Positions 27,290-35,275 are shown, numbered from the stretch's first letter. The stretch: DNA of 64,000 nucleotides from JBKHYJ01 sp046565505 (GCA_046565505.1 JBKHYJ010000053.1:1-64000); one strand, 5' to 3'. A program made the numbers and translations. The notes: generated from the letters alone by a model not told the origin.

Positions 27290-27655
27290 AGTTCCCTCCA
27301 AAACATGAATTTTGATTTCGCTGACCTTGCCGCAACTCGCATTCCAGCGCCCCCCGCGGGGGGAGGCCCGCTTTTGAAAGTAGTTAGAAAGTCTGGGCTT
27401 ATTGCAAAAAGATTCTTTTTGACGCCGAACCGGCGAAAGCGAATCCTGAATGGAATTACTCCATATCGTGCGCCCCATGCCTGATATAAGGACTGAAAAT
27501 GCGGCCCGCCGGATCGGCGGACATGGTGAATACGCGGGCCGGATGTGCTAAGCTTTTTCAACATTGCGTGACCATTTGTATTAAAGTTGAACGCAAAATA
27601 GCTTGCTTGTCAGTGGAGCTTGCGCCATACCCGATCCAAAAGAGGTCCGACGTTT
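27290..27655. other. Divergent intergenic region (366 bp)
   Basis: The region lies between the glycine-zipper gene (minus) and the M14 peptidase (plus) and must hold both promoters. The right half is AT-rich (around 27540-27605). No -35/-10 pair is convincing at standard spacing. AGAGG about 11 nt before 27656 is the likely SD of the peptidase. No RNA gene or small ORF with an SD was seen. Confidence 0.4.
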
Positions 27656-30550
27656 ATGATTACCCGCTCGCGCGCCCATTCCGTGTGGCTTGTGCTGCTG
27701 ATTTTGATGATCTCTGGGGGCGCCCGCGCGGCGCAAGCCGGACGACCCGGCCCGGACGCCGGACCGACCGGCGGCGCTCAAGGGTCGAAGCAGCAAGTCT
27801 TGCCCGCGCCTCGCGACACGCTCGGGTTCGCCCCCGGCGAAGACCGCAAGCTCGCCAACTGGCCCCAGATCGTTGATTACTTCAAGCGGCTGGATTCCGC
27901 TTCCGACCGCGTGTCAGTGCACCAGGCGGGGGTCTCTACAGAGCGGCGCCCATTCATAGTCGCGATCATTTCATCGGAAGAGAACATGCGGAACCTCCCG
28001 CGCATACGCGCGGCGCAGCAACGGCTCGCCGACCCACGCCTCATTGCCAACGATCAGGAACGCGAGCAACTGATACGCGAAACGCCCGCCGTCGTAGCCA
28101 TCACCTGCTCGATACACTCGACGGAGATCGTCGCCTCGCAGATGTCTATGGAGCTGGCTTACAGGCTCGCCAGCGACGACTCTGCGCAGACGGCCGAGAT
28201 CCTCCGCGACACGGTGCTCGTCCTGGTCCCGTCGGTGAATCCCGACGGCATAGACATCGTTTCCGACTGGTACGCGAAGACGGTCGGCACGAAGTTCGAG
28301 GGCACGAACCCCCCCATGCTTTATCACCACTACACGGGGCACGATAACAACCGCGACTGGTTCATGCTGACGCAGGTTGAGACTCAAATCGTGTCCAACC
28401 TGTTTTGGAAGGAATGGTTCCCCGAAATCGTTTACGACGTTCACCAGCAAGGGCCGTATGGGTCGCGGATATGCGTGCCGCCTTTCTTCGACCCGTCGAA
28501 TCCGAATATAGACCCGGTCATCTTAAGACAGGTGGGCGCGCTCGGGATGAAGATGGCATTGAACCTGACGGCGGCCGGCTTCAAAGGCGTGGTGACCAAT
28601 TCGACTTACGACACGTGGTGGCACGGCGGGCTGCGGACGGCGCCTTACTATCACAACTCGATAGGCATCCTCACGGAAGCGGCGTCGGTGGGCATCGCCA
28701 CCCCGCTCAACGTCAGGCGGGAGCAATTGCGCTCCCCCACGCGCGGGCTTGCGGACCCGCTCGTGCCGGCGACGAATTTTCCGGCCGTGTGGGAGGGCGG
28801 CCCCTGGCGCATGCGCGACATTATGGACATGGAGTTAATCACCACGCGCACCGCACTCGAGGAAGCGGCGCTGCACCGCAAGGAGCTGATTCGCAACTTC
28901 GTAGGCGCGGCGGCTCGGGCGATTGAGGCGGGCAAGTCCGAAGCGCCTTACGCTTACGTCGTGCCGGCCGCCCAGCATGACCCGGCGACCGCAGACCGCA
29001 TGATAAGCATCCTGGTCCAACAGGGCGTCGAGGTTCACAGAGCGAAATCCGACTTCTCGGTTGACGGGAAGAAATACAAGAGCGGGAGCTACGTGATACT
29101 GCTCGCCCAGCCCTACCGCGCCAACGTCAAGTGCCTGTTTGAAGCCCAGCGTTACCCTGACCGCAGGATTTACCCTGGGGGGCCGGCCGAACAACCTTAC
29201 GACGTGGCGGGCTGGACCCTGCCCATGCAGATGGGCGTCGATTACGTCGAAGCGGGGAAGCGATTCGACGTGGAAGCCGAGAAAGTCAACGCCGACTTTG
29301 CGGGCCAGAGGCATGCGCCTCCCCCCGCGGATAAGGTTAGGAGGTTCCTCCTCCCGCCTGACCAGAACAACGCCTTCGAGTTCGTCAATGGCCTGCTCAA
29401 GTCCGGCGGCAGGGCGGCGGTGTGGCGGCTCAATCAGTCAGTCAGGGCTAATGGCAAAGAGTACCCTGCCGGGACGTTCGTCATCGAAGACCAGTCTATA
29501 GGCGGCCAGGGTAAATCGACGAAAGCGACGAGGAAGGAAGCCGGGGCGAGGGACGTACTTAATAATATTTCATCGCAGGCCATGACGCGCGGCATAACTC
29601 TAGACCGCGCGCCTGAAAAAGAACTCAAGATTGATTCCGGGGCCATGGCGGGCAGGCTGGTGCAGCCGCGCGTCGCGCTTTATAGAAGCTGGTCGCCTTC
29701 GATTGACGAGGGCTGGACGCGGTGGGTCCTTGAGCAGTTCGGGTTCCAGTATAAGACAATCGCCGACGCGGAGGTCCGGGCCGGCAAGCTCAGGGAAAGC
29801 TTCGACGTAATCATCCTGCCTGACCAGAACGCGCAGCAGATCGTCGGCGGCAACCGCGCGGGCTCATACCCGCCGGAATTCACCGGCGGCGTCGGCGAGG
29901 CGGGCGTCGAAAACCTGCGGAGCTTTGTCGAATCCGGCGGCGTGCTGATCTGCCTCGATTCGGCTTCGGAGCTGGCGGTGAAGCGGTTCAACCTCCCCGT
30001 GAAGAACGTACTGGAGGAGATGCGACGCGATCAGTTTTACGCGCCGGGGTCGATCTTCCGAGCTGCGGTCGATACGTCGCAGCCGATCGCTTACGGCATG
30101 CCGGCGGAAGCCGACCTCTACTTCGTCAGCGGCACTCGCCGCGCGCAGGCCGCGGAGCCCGACGCGGGGCCTGGCGCACCGCCTGCCCGCCCCGAGCCCC
30201 AGGCTGCCGCCCCGCCCCGGGCGTCTGAGCAGGGCGCGTCCGACGAGGCGATGCGCCCGCAGTCAGCCCGGCGGGCCGACGCCGGCACTCTCGTCAGCGC
30301 ATTCGCGTTCGAGATTACTGACCCGCAACGCGCACGCCCGGTGGCACGCTACGTCGATGGCAACCCGCTACGCTCGGGCTGGTTGCTCGGGCCGCAGTAC
30401 ATAGCCGGGAAGGCCGCGCTGGTAGACGTGAGTTTAGGCAGGGGGCGGATCGTGCTTTTCGGGTTCCGCCCGCAGCACCGCGCGCAGACCTGGGGGACTT
30501 TTAAATTTCTGTTCAACTCGATAATGCTCGGCGGGAGCAGCCGGGAGTGA
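27656..30550 (+). CDS. Secreted M14-family zinc carboxypeptidase
   Basis: 964 residues from the ATG at 27656. The signal peptide is MITRSRAHSVWLVLLILMI ending near GARAAQA. The zinc site is H154-x-x-E157 (CSIHSTEI) with a downstream His in VHQQG (H263), and the catalytic Glu is E341 (ILTEAASVG). The C-terminal ~350 residues include a GATase-like region (VIILPDQNAQQIVGG, GVLICLDSASELAV) followed by an Ala/Pro-rich insert (about 840-880). Large two-domain M14 peptidases like this are frequent in Acidobacteriota and Bacteroidota. It probably degrades peptides in the periplasm or outside the cell. Transcribed alone. Confidence 0.9.
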   Translation: MITRSRAHSVWLVLLILMISGGARAAQAGRPGPDAGPTGGAQGSKQQVLPAPRDTLGFAPGEDRKLANWPQIVDYFKRLDSASDRVSVHQAGVSTERRPFIVAIISSEENMRNLPRIRAAQQRLADPRLIANDQEREQLIRETPAVVAITCSIHSTEIVASQMSMELAYRLASDDSAQTAEILRDTVLVLVPSVNPDGIDIVSDWYAKTVGTKFEGTNPPMLYHHYTGHDNNRDWFMLTQVETQIVSNLFWKEWFPEIVYDVHQQGPYGSRICVPPFFDPSNPNIDPVILRQVGALGMKMALNLTAAGFKGVVTNSTYDTWWHGGLRTAPYYHNSIGILTEAASVGIATPLNVRREQLRSPTRGLADPLVPATNFPAVWEGGPWRMRDIMDMELITTRTALEEAALHRKELIRNFVGAAARAIEAGKSEAPYAYVVPAAQHDPATADRMISILVQQGVEVHRAKSDFSVDGKKYKSGSYVILLAQPYRANVKCLFEAQRYPDRRIYPGGPAEQPYDVAGWTLPMQMGVDYVEAGKRFDVEAEKVNADFAGQRHAPPPADKVRRFLLPPDQNNAFEFVNGLLKSGGRAAVWRLNQSVRANGKEYPAGTFVIEDQSIGGQGKSTKATRKEAGARDVLNNISSQAMTRGITLDRAPEKELKIDSGAMAGRLVQPRVALYRSWSPSIDEGWTRWVLEQFGFQYKTIADAEVRAGKLRESFDVIILPDQNAQQIVGGNRAGSYPPEFTGGVGEAGVENLRSFVESGGVLICLDSASELAVKRFNLPVKNVLEEMRRDQFYAPGSIFRAAVDTSQPIAYGMPAEADLYFVSGTRRAQAAEPDAGPGAPPARPEPQAAAPPRASEQGASDEAMRPQSARRADAGTLVSAFAFEITDPQRARPVARYVDGNPLRSGWLLGPQYIAGKAALVDVSLGRGRIVLFGFRPQHRAQTWGTFKFLFNSIMLGGSSRE

Positions 30551-30618
30551 GAGGCCGGCGAGGCGGCTGATTACTGATAGGGAGCGCGCCAGGATGCGGT
30601 CGCGCGCGGAGCGGCGGC

Positions 30619-31506
30619 TCAGTCCGCGACTGACCGGGACCGCTCTTTCATTCGCGCCACGCAGGACCGTAACTGTTCGCGCATCTCGTCCGGGGCGAAG
30701 CGGGCACGGCGGCCATGCCCCGGCAAGACCCACTCGAACTGATAGTCGAGCAGGCGCTCCATCGAGCGCGTCTGCTCGTCCCACGAGTACCAGCACACGT
30801 TCCACGAGGCATGCAGCGATTGATAGTTGGGCGACCACCACAGGTGATCGCCAGAGAATAGGTACTTGTCGCGGTAGAGCAGCACGGAATGGCCCCGCGT
30901 GTGCCCGGGCGTCGGGATGGCTAGCAGGTCGTCGCCGAGCGCCACGGCTCCGTCGCCGTCGATCACGCGCTCGGCGCGGGCGGTGGATCGGGTCACGTCA
31001 TTGCGATGGATCACGCGCTCGGCGTTGAAGTGGCCGGCCCACTCTTCGTGGTCCGCGACGTCGTCTCGGTGCGTGAGGAACATCAGCCTCACCCCGCCCA
31101 GCTCCGCGATCCGCTTCGCCAGCGGGCGCGTGAACCTCGGCGAGTCAACGAGCACGTTCCCCTCGGCACGCAGTATGAGGTAGCTCGACGCGCCGTAGCT
31201 AGATTCCGAGGCGAAGCCGCAGAACCGCACGTTATCATCGACAGGCTCCGGGAAGGCGGCGACGGCCGCCCTGGCCTCATGACGGCCGAGCGCCCCTATC
31301 GACGCCGTGGGGCAAGTGACAAGCGCTTTGAGCGCGGCGAATTCTTCCGAGGGCGTGCGGGGCTGCCTGTGCACCACGGATTGGTCGCCCGCGTCAGAGA
31401 AAGTTTCGGGCGCTATCTGCCGGCACAGGTCGCAGTCTATACAGGTGCTATCGACGAAAAAATCCCCCGCGACGTTTCCCGCGTGCTTCAACTCGATCAA
31501 TGCCAT
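30619..31506 (-). CDS. Ferredoxin-MBL-fold hydrolase fusion
   Basis: 295 residues. The N-terminal ~70 residues form a 4Fe-4S ferredoxin-like domain with C22-x2-C25-x2-C28 and C65-P (the single-cluster type). The metallo-beta-lactamase domain has H146-x-D148-D149 and a following D152-H153, a TPGHT His (H202), SGDH (D220) and LPGHGRR. All the metal ligands of a class B/glyoxalase-II-like site are present. A redox-linked hydrolase or a flavodiiron-like electron path is conceivable, but no flavodoxin domain is present. The start follows plus-strand noncoding DNA and there is no operon partner. Confidence 0.85.
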   Translation of the reverse strand: MALIELKHAGNVAGDFFVDSTCIDCDLCRQIAPETFSDAGDQSVVHRQPRTPSEEFAALKALVTCPTASIGALGRHEARAAVAAFPEPVDDNVRFCGFASESSYGASSYLILRAEGNVLVDSPRFTRPLAKRIAELGGVRLMFLTHRDDVADHEEWAGHFNAERVIHRNDVTRSTARAERVIDGDGAVALGDDLLAIPTPGHTRGHSVLLYRDKYLFSGDHLWWSPNYQSLHASWNVCWYSWDEQTRSMERLLDYQFEWVLPGHGRRARFAPDEMREQLRSCVARMKERSRSVAD

Positions 31507-31585
31507 ACCTAAAGTATAAAGTCGTACGCACCGGGCCGCCAGCCGGAACTAGCCGAACGCCCTCGGCGGCCGCGCGATTCACCCT

Positions 31586-32605
31586 TCAATTCAAATACTT
31601 TGATTCCATGCGGACGTACTGGCTCAACTCGTCCATGATGTCGGCGAACATCGGGAGCGTGACCGACTGCGGGCCATCCGACCATGCCTCTTGCGGCCGC
31701 GGGTGCACCTCGATAATCAGCCCGTCCGCGCCGATGGCCACGGACGCCTTCGCGAGCGGGCGTATGAGGGTGCGGCGGCCGCTTCCATGCGAGGGGTCCA
31801 CTATGACGGGCAGGTGGCTCAACTCGTTGAGGACGGGGACGGCCGACAGGTCCAGGGTGTTGCGCGTCTCGGTCTCGAAAGTGCGGATGCCGCGCTCACA
31901 CAGGATTATTTGATTGTTGCCGTGCGACGCGATGTACTCGGCCGACAGCAGAAGCTCTTTGATGGTCGAACTCATCCCGCGCTTGAGCAGTACGGGCCGC
32001 CCGGCGCCGCCGAGCCGCTTAAGCAGGGCGAAGTTCTGCATGTTGCGCGCGCCCACCTGTAGGATGTCCGCGTATTCGGCGACGACCTCCGTGTCTTCGG
32101 TGGTCACGACTTCGGTGACTATCTTCAGCCCCGTGCGCTCGCGCGCCTCCGCGAGCAGCTTGAGGCCCTCTATCTCGAGCCCCTGAAAATCATAAGGCGA
32201 AGTGCGCGGCTTGTAAGCCCCGCCGCGCAGCACCTGCGCGCCCGCGCGCTTGACCGCGTCGGCAGTTTCCATCAACTGCTCGCGCGTCTCGACGGAGCAT
32301 GGCCCGGCCATCACAACGAACCGCGACCCGCCTATCTCCAGGTCGCCGGCCCGCACGATGGTCTTCTGCGGCTGTAGCTCGCGGCTCACGATCTTGTAAG
32401 GCTTCAGTATAGGGACCACGTCCTCGACGCCCGGGGCGGACCGGAGGTTTTGCAGGTGGTCCTTGTTGCTGCCGTGTCCGACGGCCCCGATGACTACGCG
32501 CTCCTCGCCATGAATCACGTGCGGTTTGTAGCCGTAACGGCGAATGCTTTCGCAAACGTCGTTGATCTCTTGCTCAGTCGCGTCAGATTTCATTGCTATG
32601 ATCAT
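31586..32605 (-). CDS. aroF: 3-deoxy-7-phosphoheptulonate (DAHP) synthase
   Basis: 339 residues if started at MIIAMKSDATEQ (GGGGG 7 nt upstream); an ATG two codons earlier is too close to the SD. This is the first enzyme of the shikimate pathway (PEP plus erythrose-4-phosphate). An N-terminal ferredoxin-like regulatory domain (about 1-75) of the Thermotoga/Bacillus AroF type precedes the barrel. Barrel motifs are AGPCSVETREQL, LRGGAYKPRTSPYDFQG, GARNMQNF and VIVDPSHGSGRR. It is the last gene of the DJ-1-pheA-aroF unit and so should share its Phe-responsive leader. Confidence 0.93.
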   Translation of the reverse strand: MIIAMKSDATEQEINDVCESIRRYGYKPHVIHGEERVVIGAVGHGSNKDHLQNLRSAPGVEDVVPILKPYKIVSRELQPQKTIVRAGDLEIGGSRFVVMAGPCSVETREQLMETADAVKRAGAQVLRGGAYKPRTSPYDFQGLEIEGLKLLAEARERTGLKIVTEVVTTEDTEVVAEYADILQVGARNMQNFALLKRLGGAGRPVLLKRGMSSTIKELLLSAEYIASHGNNQIILCERGIRTFETETRNTLDLSAVPVLNELSHLPVIVDPSHGSGRRTLIRPLAKASVAIGADGLIIEVHPRPQEAWSDGPQSVTLPMFADIMDELSQYVRMESKYLN

Positions 32606-32632
32606 TGTCATTCCCCCTTAACAAGCGATGAA

Positions 32633-32688
32633 GGGTGAGCCGGATAATCCCGGATTCGAGCCCTCGAACTATCGCCCGGCGCTCACCC
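32633..32688 (-). other. Structured pheA-aroF intercistronic hairpin
   Basis: An outer 8-bp stem (GGGTGAGC/GCTCACCC, 32633-32640 with 32681-32688) encloses further pairing (GATA/TATC and an inner TTCGA-GGGC-TCGAA). The pheA stop codon lies within the outer arm. There is no T-tract, so it is more likely an mRNA processing or stability element than a terminator. A fleeting resemblance to a tRNA T-arm is not supported by a full cloverleaf. Confidence 0.45.
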
Positions 32689-33534
32689 CTTAGTAGGATA
32701 GCTGCCCAGCACGCGAATGCTTTCGGCCATCTCGGCGAGGTGCGCGACGGCGCGCTCGACATGCGGGTCGCGCCTGTCGCCTATCAGGTCCAGGTAAAAC
32801 GAATACTCCCACGGGCGGCCTTCGATAGGCCTGGACTCTATCTTGGTTAGATCGATGTCACGCAGGGCGAATGCCGCGAGCGAGCGGAATAGCGCGCCGG
32901 GCCGGTTAGCCACTCGGAACACGATGCTCGTTTTCCGCATGCCGCCGGCGGTCGGCGTAACAGCGGGCGCGTCGTCCGCCCGCGCGAGCAGGAGGAAGCG
33001 CGTGAAATTCTTCGCGTTGTCTTCGATCGCTTCCGCGACGATGTGCGCGCCATAGACTCTGGCAGCCGTCGCCCCCGCTATGGCCGCCTCGTCCGCGCGA
33101 TCATTCTCGACGACCATTTTGACGCTGCCCGCCGTGTCATAAGCGGGCGCGACTTCGAGCTGCGGGTTCCCGCGCAGGAATCGCTCGCACTGGGCCAGCG
33201 CGACCGGGTGTGAATATACCTTGCGTATCTCCGCCAGCGTCACGGGGCGCGGGGCGATCAGGTTGTGAACTATCCTGACGTTGGCCTCGCCTATGATTGT
33301 GAGATTGTGCTCTACCAGCAAATCGTAGTTCTTATGGATCGAGCCGGCGAGGCTATTTTCGATTGGCACGGCCGCGCAGCGGGCGACGCCCGACGACACT
33401 GATTTGAACATGTCGTCGAACGTGCGGTTCGGGAGCGTGTCTATTTCCGAACCCAGCAGCTCGCGCGCCGCGTCTTCGCTGAAGGCGCCGCGCTCGCCCT
33501 GGTACGCCACGGTTATTCGTCCCCGGCCCGTCAT
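32683..33534 (-). CDS. pheA: Prephenate dehydratase
   Basis: 283 residues from the ATG at 33534 (MTGRGRITVAYQG), overlapping the DJ-1 stop by 4 bp (ATGA). It converts prephenate to phenylpyruvate for phenylalanine synthesis. The PDT domain has YQGERGAFSEDAA, VPIENSLAGSI and the catalytic-region TRF (NFTRFLLL). A C-terminal ACT domain carries GALF and the Phe-binding ESRP motif, so the enzyme is probably feedback-inhibited by Phe. No chorismate mutase domain is fused, unlike enteric PheA. Confidence 0.95.
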   Translation of the reverse strand: MTGRGRITVAYQGERGAFSEDAARELLGSEIDTLPNRTFDDMFKSVSSGVARCAAVPIENSLAGSIHKNYDLLVEHNLTIIGEANVRIVHNLIAPRPVTLAEIRKVYSHPVALAQCERFLRGNPQLEVAPAYDTAGSVKMVVENDRADEAAIAGATAARVYGAHIVAEAIEDNAKNFTRFLLLARADDAPAVTPTAGGMRKTSIVFRVANRPGALFRSLAAFALRDIDLTKIESRPIEGRPWEYSFYLDLIGDRRDPHVERAVAHLAEMAESIRVLGSYPTKG

Positions 33535-34136
33535 CGGTCCGCCCCCGCCAGCCCCGGCTCCCCTACCCACACGCCGTGCTTAAAGAGGTTCCACCAGATT
33601 TCGGCATCCCTCTCGCCGTACAGCCCGAGCCGGTTTATGACTTCGCGCGCGAATTCCACGCTGCCGACCCCGCTCGCCGTGATTATGTTGTTGTCGGTGA
33701 CGGCGAGGGCGTCCACGTAGAATTCGTCCCCCTTATAATCGCCGAGCATCTCTTTAAGGTATGGCAGCGAATTACTCGTGTGACGGGCATCGTTCAGCAG
33801 CCCGGCCCTACCGAGGCCCAGCGTCGCCCCGCATATCGCCGCCACCGTCACGTGTTCCGCGTGCAGTCGCCCGAAAAGCGCAGTGATCCTTCCATTCGCC
33901 TCTCGCTCCCACATGTCGCCGCCCGGCGCTATGAAGATGCAGGCCTGTAGCGCGTCCACATCTTCAATTATGGCGTCGGGGATTATCCTTACCCCCGCCA
34001 TGGTCGTGACGGGTTCCGCCGACAGCCCCACCGTTATTACGTCGATGTCGTCTTTCTTGTTTATCTCGCACAGGGCCAGGGCGGCTTCCCAGTCGGCGAG
34101 CCCGTCAAAGACCAGCAGGTATGCCTTTCTTCTCAT
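33531..34136 (-). CDS. DJ-1/PfpI-family protein
   Basis: 201 residues. The start ATG lies 13 nt after the T-tract of the leader terminator and has a GGGGTG purine stretch as SD. The class I glutaminase-like fold is seen in LLVFDGLADWEAALA, GVRIIPDAI, and the nucleophile elbow VAAICGATLGLGRAG, with Cys as the expected catalytic residue. DJ-1-like members are chaperones, deglycases, amidases or isomerases. It is the first gene after a Phe attenuator and is translationally coupled to pheA, so it may act in aromatic amino-acid metabolism. That role is inference. Confidence 0.85.
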   Translation of the reverse strand: MRRKAYLLVFDGLADWEAALALCEINKKDDIDVITVGLSAEPVTTMAGVRIIPDAIIEDVDALQACIFIAPGGDMWEREANGRITALFGRLHAEHVTVAAICGATLGLGRAGLLNDARHTSNSLPYLKEMLGDYKGDEFYVDALAVTDNNIITASGVGSVEFAREVINRLGLYGERDAEIWWNLFKHGVWVGEPGLAGADR

Positions 34137-34149
34137 CGTTCTTCACCCC

Positions 34150-34193
34150 AAAAAAACTCAAAGCCCGCTCTTCTGTCCGAGAGGAGCGGGCTT
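34150..34193 (-). terminator. Leader terminator of the phe operon (attenuator)
   Basis: On the minus strand, a perfect 10-bp stem (AAGCCCGCTC/GAGCGGGCTT, 34184-34193 with 34161-34170, 13-nt loop) is followed by TGAG and seven T residues (34156-34150). The T-tract ends 13 nt before the DJ-1 start codon, so an intact terminator here must be conditional for the operon to be expressed. An alternative pairing exists with a segment of the leader peptide coding region. Confidence 0.85.
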
Positions 34194-34243
34194 CAAAAAA
34201 CTTCGCGATTCGTTCCGGCCTAGACCATCGCGCCCCCCGCTCC
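34183..34243 (-). promoter_or_regulatory. Antiterminator pairing of the phe leader
   Basis: GGAGCGGG within the leader peptide (34243-34236) is perfectly complementary over 8 bp to CCCGCTCC (34190-34183), which forms most of the 5' arm of the terminator. The two structures are mutually exclusive. The upstream segment lies 14-21 nt before the leader stop, where a ribosome terminating at the stop codon would mask it. A ribosome stalled on the Phe codons upstream would leave it free. Confidence 0.75.
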
Positions 34244-34360
34244 GTTTGCGGCGCTGAAGCTAAAGAAGCTAAAAGCGAAGCAGGATTCTTCCGGGCCGCG
34301 GGCGATTACCGCGCCGTGTGCGGTTGGATTAGTTGCTGGTCGTAGCGCGCCGCTCGTCAT
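34220..34360 (-). CDS. Phe-rich leader peptide of the DJ-1-pheA-aroF operon
   Basis: 46 residues from the ATG at 34360 to a TAG at 34222. Residues 27-36 read CFAFSFFSFS, giving five Phe codons (28, 30, 32, 33, 35) within eight codons. This resembles the PheL/PheM leader peptides of enterobacteria. AAGGAG lies 15 nt upstream of the ATG, longer than ideal. A promoter upstream, an antiterminator segment inside the peptide gene and a terminator after it make this a translation-sensing attenuator. The first 26 codons are unusually long for a leader peptide and have no special composition. Confidence 0.8.
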   Translation of the reverse strand: MTSGALRPATNPTAHGAVIARGPEESCFAFSFFSFSAANGAGGAMV

Positions 34361-34396
34361 CTTTTGTATCTACCACTCCTTCAAAGCTTGGCGGGC

Positions 34397-34425
34397 ATTA
34401 TCCGCGAATTGGCTTGACGTGTCAA
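34397..34425 (-). promoter_or_regulatory. Sigma70-type promoter of the phe operon
   Basis: On the minus strand TTGACA (34425-34420) is separated by 17 bp from GATAAT (34402-34397). This is a consensus -35, optimal spacing and a 5/6 -10. It is the clearest promoter in the window and puts the transcription start near 34390, about 30 nt before the leader peptide start codon. Confidence 0.85.
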
Positions 34426-34426
34426 G
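34413..34426. promoter_or_regulatory. Palindrome over the phe -35 box (possible operator)
   Basis: CTTGAC-GT-GTCAAG is a 14-bp inverted repeat with a 2-bp centre. It fully covers the -35 element of the phe operon promoter. A repressor bound there would block RNA polymerase, adding initiation control to attenuation. Part of the symmetry follows from the TTGACA box itself, so this is only suggestive. Confidence 0.4.
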
Positions 34427-34659
34427 CGGCGGTTTTGATAGCCCCCCGAAGGCGTTCGGCCCGACCGGAAGCGGCCGCAGCAGCTTCATATCCGGCTGCA
34501 CCGCCACCGGAATTTCGAGCGAAAGAAGCCCATAAGCTTCATGCTTACCCTTCTTTAAGGTCATTCGCGGCAGTTGAATGACTGCTCGTTCGCGGCGAGG
34601 CGCGGCGTAAGCCCGCGCCTCTCGACATGCATTTCTAAAACCTATTCGCTCCCGGCATG
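34427..34659. other. Intergenic region upstream of the phe promoter
   Basis: Between the phe promoter and the end of the small membrane protein gene there is no feature with an SD or recognisable family. A minus-strand open frame runs through it but crosses the promoter and looks random. No terminator with a T-tract is seen for the upstream gene. Confidence 0.35.
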
Positions 34660-35052
34660 CTAGTGCCAGGAGAGGGTGCTCGCGTCTTCGCTTCGAGGGG
34701 TCACTCTCCGCTCCTTCAGATTGACCCCCCACGAGGCCGTGTGCTTGCCGCCCTCGTCCGCGTAGCTGAACTCGACCGCCATCGGCAGGTCCGGGTCGGC
34801 AGACTCGGCGGCCCGCCAGCCTTCTATCTCGACCTGCTCGCCCTGGTTCCTGCGGTTATAGATCGTCGAGTAAAGGTACTGCTGCACGGTGAAATTTTCT
34901 TTGCGCGAATTGCTCTCGCGCACCATGCGGATGGCCCTCTCGGCTTCGGTCTGAAAGCGGTCGCTTATCAGCACCGCCGCGTCCACTGTGATTATGAACA
35001 GCGGGAGGTAGAGCAGCGCGATCCTCGGCCAGTTATTCGACAACCATCTCAT
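34660..35052 (-). CDS. Single-pass membrane protein, unknown
   Basis: 130 residues from the ATG at 35052 (MRWLSNNWPRIALLY). One N-terminal TM helix (about 10-30, ALLYLPLFIITVDAAVLI) precedes a soluble domain with NSRKENFTVQQYLYSTIYNRR, WRAAESADPDLPMAVEFSYAD and GGKHTASWGVNLKERRV. The topology suggests a small periplasmic domain tethered to the inner membrane. No strong SD is visible, but TATAAT lies about 10-15 bp upstream of the start. I do not recognise the family. Confidence 0.6.
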   Translation of the reverse strand: MRWLSNNWPRIALLYLPLFIITVDAAVLISDRFQTEAERAIRMVRESNSRKENFTVQQYLYSTIYNRRNQGEQVEIEGWRAAESADPDLPMAVEFSYADEGGKHTASWGVNLKERRVTPRSEDASTLSWH

Positions 35053-35098
35053 GTCCGGGTGATTATAATTTAGAGGCCGGCTCCTGCCGCAAGCCCGT

Positions 35099-35275
35099 TC
35101 AATCTTCCGCGTCCCGCCGGATGATCGCGTCGCACCTGGGACACTGTTCGTCGGGCGCGTCAATAGATACCGTGTAACCGCAGGCCAAGCAGGCCCGCTG
35201 ATTGATCCGCCTCTCTATTTTGCAGTAGGCAACCAACAACGCCCCCCCTATCAGAATCGCTATGATAATAGACAT
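35099..35275 (-). CDS. Small zinc-ribbon membrane protein (58 aa)
   Basis: 58 residues from the ATG at 35275. An N-terminal TM helix (SIIIAILIGGALLVAYC) is followed by a two-knuckle zinc ribbon, CLACGY...CPRCD. The family is unknown. It lies about 46 bp upstream of, and on the same strand as, the single-pass membrane protein at 34660, so the two may form a unit. The C-terminal zinc ribbon would be exposed to the cytoplasm if the N-terminus is outside. Confidence 0.6.
   Translation of the reverse strand: MSIIIAILIGGALLVAYCKIERRINQRACLACGYTVSIDAPDEQCPRCDAIIRRDAED

Noticed and set aside
32630..32690. Possible tRNA between pheA and aroF (TCGAATCC flanked by complementary 8-mers)
   Set aside because: It is too short for a cloverleaf, lacks D- and anticodon arms and overlaps the pheA stop codon; better explained as a hairpin.
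34370..34732. Minus-strand frame across the phe promoter (could encode MTLKKGKHEAYG...)
   Set aside because: It overlaps the neighbouring gene end and the promoter, has no SD and no recognisable family.
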